This document shows positions 1 through 6,086 of a DNA stretch of 6,744 nt, in pieces. Position numbers and translations under genes: made by a program. The notes below the pieces were generated by a model. The model searched no databases, had not been told where the DNA came from, and was given only the letters and a program-made list of their open reading frames with translations. The stretch covers positions 1 to 6,744 of the forward strand of contig JAITHZ010000110.1 in NCBI GenBank assembly GCA_031279795.1. Reading direction: 5' to 3'. Source of the stretch: Bacteroidales bacterium (lineage in GTDB: Bacteria; Bacteroidota; Bacteroidia; Bacteroidales; WRGA01). How positions within the stretch are numbered: position 1 is the first letter of the stretch; every line of letters starts with the position of its first letter.

Positions 1-983
1 CAACGATAACTTCTGACTTTCTGTACTTCGGCAAATAAATACGTAGCTTCATTTTTGGCATGCTTTATTCTGTCGTCAATCGGTACACTTGAAAATCCTA
101 TCTTGTATAAATCTTTGATATTGGCAATCTCCGGATTTTGAGATTTTGACTTTAATATATAAACCCATCCGGTTTGAATATCCTCTTCTTTTACAAGATT
201 TGCATTGACAAACAGTTCTGTTTCCGCATATCTGTCGGTATTAGTTACAAGTTTGCCGTTTTTTTGGATTTGCTTGCCTAATGACCGATAAAGCATATTG
301 CTGGATGTGCCGTTTTCAAAGATTGTTACAGTTCTGCCATCTTTCCTGACCCGATTCCCGGATTTTAACTGCCTTACTTCTGTTTCCAATTCCGCAGATT
401 CCAAATACAAAAGCACGCCCTCAATGATGTAAAAATTACCCGGATGCAGGTTTTTTTCTATATTTCTGAACGGTTTGACTTTTCTTTTCCCTGCCTTGAT
501 TTCCTGATGCACTTTCTGAAACATGGCTTCATACGGCTTGAAATCTTCTTCTTTCATGGGTTTTCTTTGCGCCACAAAATCCGCTTCGGCTCTTTCCTCC
601 GGCTTTGGTATATGTTTGTATCTGAAGATAGACAATTCTTTATCCGTATCCAACAAGTCGTCGTCATCATCATTTAAGATATCATCAACAGTCAATTTTT
701 TCACCTCTGCATGTCCGAGTAAATTATGTCGGTCGAACAGTCTTAATATCTTTTTTTTATTCTCATCTTCTCTAAATGTTTTCAGCCTCGCCCGTAATCC
801 GTACTCGGACATGCTTGACGAGTTTGGCTCTCTGTTATGTTTGTCGACAAATACATTGATTTCTTCAAACGAATCAATGAGTCTGTCGTCTGCCGATTTT
901 ATATGGGATGATTGAGGCGCGGAGTCCAATAATCCAAAATCATCGTCATTAAAAATATCATCTATCGTTATCTTATTGTCCAT
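1..983 (-). CDS. GIY-YIG (T5orf172-type) nuclease, third gene of the methyltransferase-helicase operon; 3' end outside the window
   Basis: The frame is open from ATG at 983 to the window edge: 327 codons, C-terminus missing. Residues 273-309 look like the start of a T5orf172/GIY-YIG domain: WVYILKS (the GIY strand), LYKIGFS (the YIG strand), then DDRIKHA with the likely catalytic Arg305. The metal-binding Glu expected further on lies outside the window. Residues 42-71 form a charged helical module (INVFVDKHNREPN to FR). Two acidic motifs, TIDDIFNDDD (6-15) and TVDDILNDDD (98-107), flank it. The ATG overlaps the helicase stop by 11 nt, so translation is probably coupled. The helicase-linked GIY-YIG context resembles B. 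subtilis YeeC. GIY-YIG enzymes cut DNA through a Tyr/Arg/Glu centre with a metal ion; that this one is the cleavage subunit of the module is inferred. Family call is solid, role is not. Confidence 0.85.
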   Translation of the reverse strand, partial: MDNKITIDDIFNDDDFGLLDSAPQSSHIKSADDRLIDSFEEINVFVDKHNREPNSSSMSEYGLRARLKTFREDENKKKILRLFDRHNLLGHAEVKKLTVDDILNDDDDDLLDTDKELSIFRYKHIPKPEERAEADFVAQRKPMKEEDFKPYEAMFQKVHQEIKAGKRKVKPFRNIEKNLHPGNFYIIEGVLLYLESAELETEVRQLKSGNRVRKDGRTVTIFENGTSSNMLYRSLGKQIQKNGKLVTNTDRYAETELFVNANLVKEEDIQTGWVYILKSKSQNPEIANIKDLYKIGFSSVPIDDRIKHAKNEATYLFAEVQKVRSYR

Positions 984-2940
984 TCAGTGTTCTCTGTCTC
1001 TTTAATTCTCTTAAAAATATTACGGCTTCAGCCATTCTTTTTTCTTTCGGGTCGAAAGATTGCAGATTGGGAGCTTCGCCTGTTTTCTCTCTCCATTCTT
1101 TTATTTTAGGCCATAACAATATGGCTTCCTCCTCCGTCATTTCAATCTTAACCGATTGAATATGTTCGTAGATCAATTTAAAGACGCGGACAGTAACGGA
1201 TTTGGACAGGATTTCAAAAGCTTTCTGGAATGGATTGATTTGATCAATCAGGTCGATATGAATATCGTCAATATTCACAAAACTGCCCGCCATTCTTATA
1301 AATTTTCTCCCGCCCTGTTCTTCTATCGTTCCGTTTTTAATAACGGAATCCACGACTACGTATTGGCGTACCGCTTCAACATCATCATCATTCAAGTCAG
1401 GATATATCTCCCGTATAATTTTAGGTATCAAAACGGTATTGATAACTTCCGGTGCGATATTTCCGGGCATGGCTTTGAGCATTTGCTCATCCTGCAGGAT
1501 GCGAGCCTTCAAATCATTCAAATCTGTTTCGATGATATCTTTGGCTCTCTGGGAAGTCGGCAGTTTGAACCCCCGTATTTTTATCGTATTTTCATCGTTA
1601 TTTTCATCATCATCGTCGTCATCGTCCGATTTTTTAGGCTTAAAATTGAAATTGGGGGCTAAAACCTGCTCCATCAACAATGACGCCGTAATTGCTTTGA
1701 GCATGTTATTGACTGCCACTTTCACTTCTTCATTTTCGGCGTCGGGTTCCGCAATCAAATTGGTGAATTGCGCGTGCGTTTTGTTATGGCTGTCTCGGGT
1801 AGCCCTGCCGATAATCTGGATAATTTCGGTGAGCGAACCGCGATAGCCGACTGTCAGCGCATGTTCGCAATAAGGCCAGTCGAACCCTTCTTTTGCCATA
1901 CCCAGCGCTATGATAATATCCATATCGTCCGGCGAGTTTATTTCCCGTAAATACGCTGTTATTTTGTCTCTCGCCTTGGGATTGTCATTCACCAGATCGG
2001 CAACTTTCAGCATTTTGCCGGTGCGTTTGCTTTTAATGTGCAAAACGCCTGTTTTCTCATCCTGATATTCCAGATCGCCTAAAGCATCGATAATGTGATT
2101 GACTTCTTCGTATTTCTCGCGAGATGATTCCGCCGAATTTACACTTGGAATATGAATGATTGTTTTCCTGTTTTCGTCGAGAATTTCTTCCAGCGCCGAC
2201 ATTTCCCTGTCAGGCTGTCGCTTAAAATACCGTCCCTGATAAAAATGGTATCCAATGCCTAATGATTTCAGAAATTCATATCCGTTCAGCTGTTCGTAGT
2301 AATTGTAGGTTACTTTGGTAAACCGGGCTTCGTCTTCGGGCAATAATACCGGGATATTGTCGCCTCTGAAATACGAACCGGTCATGGCAATAATATGTGC
2401 TTTGGATTTTGCCATAATATTCCTCATCACTTCGCCCAGTCGATTATCGCCGTCTGCCGAAACGTGATGAAATTCATCAATAGCAATCAAAGCGTCATTC
2501 AATCGTTTTTCGTCCAGCCCGTCGAAAGCAAATCGCAGTGTGGCATGGGTACAGATTAAAATTTGCTCATCGCTTTCTAAAAAATTGAGAAAAGCGGATA
2601 CTTTGGTTTTTTCGGAACCCGGAGTGCAAAGATTATATTGAGGTGCAGTATTCCAGTCTGCAAAAAAACCGGATTTTTTTAATTCGGTGGGGCTGAAAGA
2701 GGCTCCAATCGCTCTTTCCGGCACGGCTACAATCACTTTTTTTATTCCCTGACGATGCAGTTTTTCCAGCGCAATGAACATAAGCGCTCGGGACTTGCCC
2801 GAAGCCGGCGGAGCTTTTATTAGCAGATACTGAGCAGTATTGGCTTTGAAAGCCTTTTCCTGCATTTCACGCATCCCCAAAGCATTTGTTTGCTTGCTTT
2901 TACCTGTCTGATTATATGTTACATCAACTAAATTTGTCAT
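973..2940 (-). CDS. Superfamily 2 DEAD/DEAH-type helicase (YeeB-like) of a restriction-modification-like operon
   Basis: This 655-aa ATP-dependent helicase/translocase has all main SF2 motifs: Walker A APPASGKS (43-50), motif II DEFH (155-158), motif III MTGS (186-189), motif V MAKEGFDWP (348-356) and motif VI QIIGRATRD (375-383). A pure Asp run (about 439-445, encoded by GAT/GAC repeats at roughly 1605-1627) links the helicase core to a C-terminal region of about 200 residues. That region ends in a helical module (613-644, IKEW to FLR) resembling one in the downstream nuclease. The start ATG lies 6 nt after the methyltransferase TAA. No clear ribosome-binding site is visible, which fits translational coupling. 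Its own stop overlaps the nuclease start. The gene is intact. By context it probably moves along or opens DNA for the GIY-YIG nuclease, as the helicase in the yeeA-yeeB-yeeC arrangement would; the specific role is inferred. Confidence 0.88.
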   Translation of the reverse strand: MTNLVDVTYNQTGKSKQTNALGMREMQEKAFKANTAQYLLIKAPPASGKSRALMFIALEKLHRQGIKKVIVAVPERAIGASFSPTELKKSGFFADWNTAPQYNLCTPGSEKTKVSAFLNFLESDEQILICTHATLRFAFDGLDEKRLNDALIAIDEFHHVSADGDNRLGEVMRNIMAKSKAHIIAMTGSYFRGDNIPVLLPEDEARFTKVTYNYYEQLNGYEFLKSLGIGYHFYQGRYFKRQPDREMSALEEILDENRKTIIHIPSVNSAESSREKYEEVNHIIDALGDLEYQDEKTGVLHIKSKRTGKMLKVADLVNDNPKARDKITAYLREINSPDDMDIIIALGMAKEGFDWPYCEHALTVGYRGSLTEIIQIIGRATRDSHNKTHAQFTNLIAEPDAENEEVKVAVNNMLKAITASLLMEQVLAPNFNFKPKKSDDDDDDDENNDENTIKIRGFKLPTSQRAKDIIETDLNDLKARILQDEQMLKAMPGNIAPEVINTVLIPKIIREIYPDLNDDDVEAVRQYVVVDSVIKNGTIEEQGGRKFIRMAGSFVNIDDIHIDLIDQINPFQKAFEILSKSVTVRVFKLIYEHIQSVKIEMTEEEAILLWPKIKEWREKTGEAPNLQSFDPKEKRMAEAVIFLRELKRQRTLNGQ

Positions 2941-2946
2941 GTCGTA

Positions 2947-3276
2947 TTATTTTTTCGATTTTCTTTTTCGCCTTGGCTTGGCGAACAGGGTGTTTTTTTG
3001 CAGCATTTCCTCATAAAGCCGAAATAAAAACTCCAGTCTTTCGGTGTCGGTTGTAAAAGGCTGTATTCGATAGCATTGTTCAACGGCTTCGTCCAATTCC
3101 CGATGTGCTTTTTTTAATCCGTCGGGCATTGTTTTGGGATCGTATAATTGCGCCATTGTTTTTTCGGGATATTTTGCCCTTTCGTCCAAAATTGCAAACA
3201 CATACAAATTGAGGGTTTCCTTTCGCCTGATGTCAATGTCGGGAAAAGGAAAAGTATTGTAACATAGCTTGGCTGA
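2947..3276 (-). pseudogene. C-terminal 109 codons of the methyltransferase, downstream of the TAG
   Basis: Directly after the TAG the same frame reads SAKLCYNTFPFPDIDIR, the normal continuation of MmeI/YeeA-type proteins after GRLKTDYR-Y. It then gives the C-terminal domain with LYDPKTMPDGL, LDEAVEQCYR and EFLFRLYEEM and a basic end (PRRKRKSKK) before TAA at 2949-2947. A start at TTG 3207 would give an 86-residue protein, but no ribosome-binding site supports it and the homology begins upstream of it. I treat this as a gene fragment, not a separate gene. The good conservation suggests a recent interruption or continued expression by readthrough. Confidence 0.75.
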
Positions 3277-3279
3277 CTA
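3277..3279 (-). other. Premature in-frame amber codon (TAG) in the methyltransferase
   Basis: The plus strand reads CTA, so the coding strand reads CGG TAG TCA GCC. A Tyr codon (TAT or TAC) is expected here from the family motif, so a single base change at the third position explains the stop. No other in-frame stop or frameshift is visible in the 902-codon frame. Confidence 0.85.
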
Positions 3280-5652
3280 CCGGTAATCTGTTTTCAATCG
3301 ACCGCCCACAGCCCTTACCCAAACCATGTGCATACGCGAAGTTATGACGGCAAAAAGCCAAGGTTGAGCATGATAAATAGCAATTGCGGAATCTGCAATT
3401 ATGGTTTCTCCATTTAAAAATCCCATAGGTATATATTTCCTTTTTTCAGAAGAAACTCTTGGAATTATTATCGAATCGGTATTTTGATGTCTTATTTCAC
3501 CAAAAGCATAAGGAGTATCAGCTAATTCCTGAGTGGTAATTCTTCTACTATTTTGCCTGTGCTTTTCAACTTTCTTGATCCTCTCCGCTATTGAAGGAAT
3601 ATTTAACGCCTTTTCCAATTTATTTCCTTCGATCCACAAACAATATCTATTGATTCCTTTAACAAATTCAGCACCTCCGGAAATCTTTTTTATGAATATT
3701 GATGTTTCCTTGTCTTGGTATATTAAATCATTTTTTTCATCTTCATTTAATAGAAGAGCGCCATTGTCGTTGGGCATACTGCCAAAATTCATTTCCGGAA
3801 AGTTTGAAATCGGCTTACTTCTACTCTTTACGGCTACATTCGTGTAGTTCAGCAGATATGGATTAATGTTCTTTGCTTGTCTTTTTATATTTTCATCAAA
3901 CAAATATTTTTCTCTATTGGATACATTGCGTAATCCAACGATGATTACAGTTACGCCGGCATTTCCTTTTGCATTATTTGTCCACTTGAAAGAATGATAT
4001 GCAAATCCGATTTCGATTTGTCCGTTCAAAATATGAGGCCATAATAAAGATACTTGTTCTCCCTGACAAACAGAATTAGTAGATACAAAGGCAGCTTCTG
4101 CATTTTTGCCTGAAATGTACTCTTTTGCTTTATAAAACCAAATTGAGATATAGTCCAAGTCCCTGTATTTTCTGAATGAGTGGAACACAATATCCATATC
4201 TGCTTTCTGTTCGGCGTCCTGTCGCCGCGCTCCCAGATAGGGGGGATTACCGATAATATAAACTTCATCGTCTTCAGCAATGGGGCAAACATCTGTCCAG
4301 TCTTTGCGGGCAGCATTTCCCTGAACAATTTTACCGGCTTTTTTCAGTGGAAGGATGGGTTTGGAGCGTCCATAGTCGAAAAGCCTTTCTTCAAAGATTT
4401 TATTCATCTGGTGTTCTGCCAGCCAGAGCGAAAGGATTGCCATTTCGCGGGCAAAATCGTCTATTTCAATGCCATAAAATTGCGACAGTTGTATTTGCGT
4501 AAATTCAATGCGCGGATTGGCGTTTATTTCAATGATTCTTTGAAGGATTTTTATCTCCAGCAACCGAATTTCCTTGTATGTAATGATTAAAAAATTACCG
4601 CTGCCGCAAGCCGGATCGAAGAACTTTATCTTCGATATTCTGAAAATTAACTTTCGCAGCTGCTGTTCATTGTTTTGATATTTCTCAAATTCGCCGTACA
4701 GTTCATCCAAAAAGAGCGGACAGATAAGTTTCAGGATGTTTTCTACCGAGGTATAGTGCATGCCCAAATCGCTTCGGTATTCGGGTAATACTACCGCCTG
4801 AATCATGGAACCGAAAATGTCGGGATTGATATCCTGCCAGTTCAGTTCGCCCAATTCTATCAGCGTTTTTCTTGATTTGGAGGTAAAGATCGGAGAATTA
4901 ATGGCGTCCTTGAATAAACCGCCATTGACATAAGGAAATTTTGCCAGATACGCAGGAAAGCGGCTGCTGTCTTTGGAATTTAATCTTTCGAAAAGATCGT
5001 TCAAAAAAATATGGGTGTCGCTCCCGTCGCCGGCGGTATGCTGTACAAGCGTGTTTGTAAAAATACTTTCACCTTCAAAAATATCGGTATCTTCGGAAAA
5101 AAAACAGAATAGAATCCTCGATAAAAAGATATTCAGATGATGTATGCTTTCTTTTGAACGGTATAAATCGTCGTTTGTGTTGATTAGACTGTCGTACAGT
5201 ATAGCCATCTTGTAGGCGGCGTCCCTGTCGGCTTTATTGTCGTTTTTTGTGTTGTACACTTCGCTGCCTGCCAGCGGAAGAAAGAAATCGAAATAGTTGG
5301 GCAAATCTACAATCCGAATATCCAGATTTTTCTTTGTTTTCAGGTCTTTTGCAACTAATGTTTCAAAATCGGTTACAATAATAAACCGCGGACTGTGTTT
5401 CAATATCCGTTGTTCGACAGAAAAGGATTCAATGGCGCTAAGAAGTTTATCCGCAGTTGTTTCTTTAAAGAAAATTTTCTTTTTGTACAAAACCTCGCCT
5501 TCAATCGCGGACAGGTTAAAATCTCCCTTTTTCAATCTTGCAACGGAAGTTTTAGAAATGCCATAAGCGACTAAAAGGTCAAAAATAAATTCGTCTTTCG
5601 AGAAGTTCTCAATGATTTGTTTAACGTTACTTTCTATTTCCCTGCTTGTCAT
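3277..5652 (-). CDS. N-terminal 791 residues of the methyltransferase, up to the premature TAG
   Basis: This is the part translated without readthrough. It keeps the N-terminal domain, spacer, both catalytic motifs (DPACGSGNF and NPPY) and most or all of the target-recognition region. It stops inside the conserved AVGGRLKTDYR stretch and lacks the last 109 residues. Whether the fragment folds or methylates cannot be told from sequence. The C-terminal domain of MmeI-family enzymes is thought to contribute to DNA contacts and stability, so loss of activity is plausible. Confidence 0.7.
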   Translation of the reverse strand: MTSREIESNVKQIIENFSKDEFIFDLLVAYGISKTSVARLKKGDFNLSAIEGEVLYKKKIFFKETTADKLLSAIESFSVEQRILKHSPRFIIVTDFETLVAKDLKTKKNLDIRIVDLPNYFDFFLPLAGSEVYNTKNDNKADRDAAYKMAILYDSLINTNDDLYRSKESIHHLNIFLSRILFCFFSEDTDIFEGESIFTNTLVQHTAGDGSDTHIFLNDLFERLNSKDSSRFPAYLAKFPYVNGGLFKDAINSPIFTSKSRKTLIELGELNWQDINPDIFGSMIQAVVLPEYRSDLGMHYTSVENILKLICPLFLDELYGEFEKYQNNEQQLRKLIFRISKIKFFDPACGSGNFLIITYKEIRLLEIKILQRIIEINANPRIEFTQIQLSQFYGIEIDDFAREMAILSLWLAEHQMNKIFEERLFDYGRSKPILPLKKAGKIVQGNAARKDWTDVCPIAEDDEVYIIGNPPYLGARRQDAEQKADMDIVFHSFRKYRDLDYISIWFYKAKEYISGKNAEAAFVSTNSVCQGEQVSLLWPHILNGQIEIGFAYHSFKWTNNAKGNAGVTVIIVGLRNVSNREKYLFDENIKRQAKNINPYLLNYTNVAVKSRSKPISNFPEMNFGSMPNDNGALLLNEDEKNDLIYQDKETSIFIKKISGGAEFVKGINRYCLWIEGNKLEKALNIPSIAERIKKVEKHRQNSRRITTQELADTPYAFGEIRHQNTDSIIIPRVSSEKRKYIPMGFLNGETIIADSAIAIYHAQPWLFAVITSRMHMVWVRAVGGRLKTDYR

Positions 5653-5656
5653 CCCG

Positions 5657-5662
5657 CACCTT
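5657..5662 (-). promoter_or_regulatory. Ribosome-binding site of the methyltransferase
   Basis: AAGGTG on the minus strand ends 4 nt before the ATG at 5652. It is the only good Shine-Dalgarno-like match in the three-gene operon, which suits its place in front of the first gene. The stop codon (TAA, 5663-5661) of a possible 22-codon leader ORF overlaps it. Confidence 0.5.
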
Positions 5663-5729
5663 ATTTCTTCGTACCTTTTTTGTTGTTTGTCTGTAATTTT
5701 CTCTGCATATTTTGAACTCCGCGAATCAT
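5661..5729 (-). CDS. Possible 22-codon leader ORF before the methyltransferase
   Basis: ATG at 5729 follows GAAGGGA (5740-5734) at 4-nt spacing. The ORF encodes a short Lys/Asn/Gln-rich peptide (MIRGVQNMQRKL at the start, KKGTKK at the end). Its TAA overlaps the methyltransferase ribosome-binding site, an arrangement that would allow translational coupling or leader control. It begins right where the 21-bp array ends. There is no homology support and ORFs this short arise by chance, so it is only a candidate. No TAnnTTTG box is evident in this interval, so the operon promoter remains unlocated. Confidence 0.25.
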   Translation of the reverse strand: MIRGVQNMQRKLQTNNKKGTKK

Positions 5730-5783
5730 TTTATCCCTTCATTCCCGTCGCCGACTTCGATCATCCTTTCGCCGACGGCAATA

Positions 5784-5802
5784 TTGCGGTTTTTCACCGC
5801 AA
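5784..5802. repeat. Short inverted repeat with 7-bp stem inside the array
   Basis: TTGCGGT (5784-5790) pairs with ACCGCAA (5796-5802) around a 5-base loop TTTTC. It lies in the third array unit and resembles a weaker version of the 33-bp palindrome. No T-run follows on the minus strand. Confidence 0.6.
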
Positions 5803-5967
5803 CATTCCGTTTGAAAACAGGAATTACACCCGTTTTGCCGCTCGAAATTCCGTTTGCCGACCGGAGAATTTCCCTTTTCAATCGAAACGTTTCCGTCGCC
5901 GACTGGAAAATTCCGTTTTCGGACGGCAATATCCGCGCTCGTGCAACGCGAGGTCGAAGTTGCGGAC

Positions 5968-6000
5968 AGCAATATTGCGGTTGGCAACCGCAATATTGCT
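5968..6000. repeat. 33-bp palindrome with perfect 16-bp arms
   Basis: The left arm, AGCAATATTGCGGTTG (5968-5983), is exactly complementary to 5985-6000 around a single centre base at 5984. Each arm contains the 10-bp palindrome GCAATATTGC (5969-5978 and 5990-5999), and a third copy lies at 5778-5787. The sequence could form a long RNA hairpin or a cruciform. No T-run follows on either strand, so it is not a classical intrinsic terminator, though it could still block RNA polymerase or protect RNA ends. Confidence 0.85.
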
Positions 6001-6086
6001 CCCGTCGAGCGGAAAATCCCGTTTGCGGACTGTCATGCTCGTATTCGCCGATTGAAACAAGGGAGTTGTGCATGGCAATGTTCCGG

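Larger units (their letters stand above)
2947..5652 (-). pseudogene. MmeI/YeeA(DnmA)-type DNA adenine methyltransferase, interrupted by an in-frame TAG
   Basis: One continuous frame of 902 codons (901 sense or interrupted plus TAA) is broken only by TAG at codon 792. This is close to the roughly 900-aa length usual for MmeI-like proteins. The protein would transfer methyl from S-adenosylmethionine to adenine N6. It has an N-terminal domain (1-130), a helical spacer (about 130-300), SAM motif I DPACGSGNF (346-354), catalytic motif IV NPPY (469-472), a probable target-recognition region (about 600-780, with IIPRVSSEKR), and a C-terminal domain carrying the conserved LYDPKTMP and EFLFRLYEEM. No D-Xn-E-X-K nuclease motif is evident at the N-terminus, where VLYKKKIFF stands instead, so it looks like a methyltransferase without its own nuclease, as reported for B. 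subtilis DnmA. The start at 5652 is firm: upstream in-frame codons contain no start before a TAA, and AAGGTG precedes it. Nonsense mutation, readthrough and sequencing error are all possible. Confidence 0.8.
5741..6079. repeat. Degenerate tandem array of sixteen 21/22-bp units between the small conserved gene and the operon
   Basis: The units start at 5741, 5762, 5783, 5804, 5825, 5847, 5868, 5889, 5910, 5931, 5952, 5974, 5995, 6016, 6037 and 6059. Thirteen are 21 bp and three (starting 5825, 5952, 6037) are 22 bp. The plus-strand consensus begins ATTCCGTTTGC and ends CGACnGGAAT. The ATTCC/GGAAT ends are inverted, so many units are imperfect palindromes of two helical turns. Units are contiguous without spacers, so this is not CRISPR. 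The interval of more than 400 bp (5653-6086) contains no convincing full-length gene. Because 21 is a multiple of 3 and the unit lacks stops, long ORFs appear on both strands in several frames. On the minus strand the unit translates as a heptad like I-(A/P)-V-G-K-R-N, but the 22-bp units shift the frame. A partial further unit runs into the stop codon of the 6087-6530 gene. Function unknown. Confidence 0.85.

Noticed and set aside
444..1950. Plus-strand ORFs opposite the nuclease and helicase genes
   Set aside because: They are antisense to frames with clear domain motifs, have low-complexity Ser/Phe/Ile-rich translations and show no recognisable domain.
2941..2946. Separate promoter between methyltransferase and helicase
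   Set aside because: The gap is only 6 nt and there is no TAnnTTTG box in a suitable place, so co-transcription is simpler.
2947..3207. Independent 86-aa gene
   Set aside because: It is in the same frame as the methyltransferase, and homology starts right after the TAG, upstream of the TTG start. It is the C-terminal end of the same gene.
4026..4590. ORFs of 100 and 136 codons inside the methyltransferase
   Set aside because: They are out-of-frame or antisense shadows of the region containing the NPPY motif.
5320..5652. Active MmeI-type nuclease domain in the methyltransferase N-terminus
   Set aside because: The E-X-K expected after a conserved Asp is not visible; the corresponding stretch reads EGEVLYKKKIFF. 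A structural comparison could still overturn this.
5968..6000. Intrinsic terminator
   Set aside because: The hairpin is strong, but no T-run follows on either strand. I kept it as a palindrome only.
5741..6079. CRISPR array
   Set aside because: Units are contiguous, degenerate and only 21-22 bp, with no conserved repeat separated by unique spacers and no cas genes in view.
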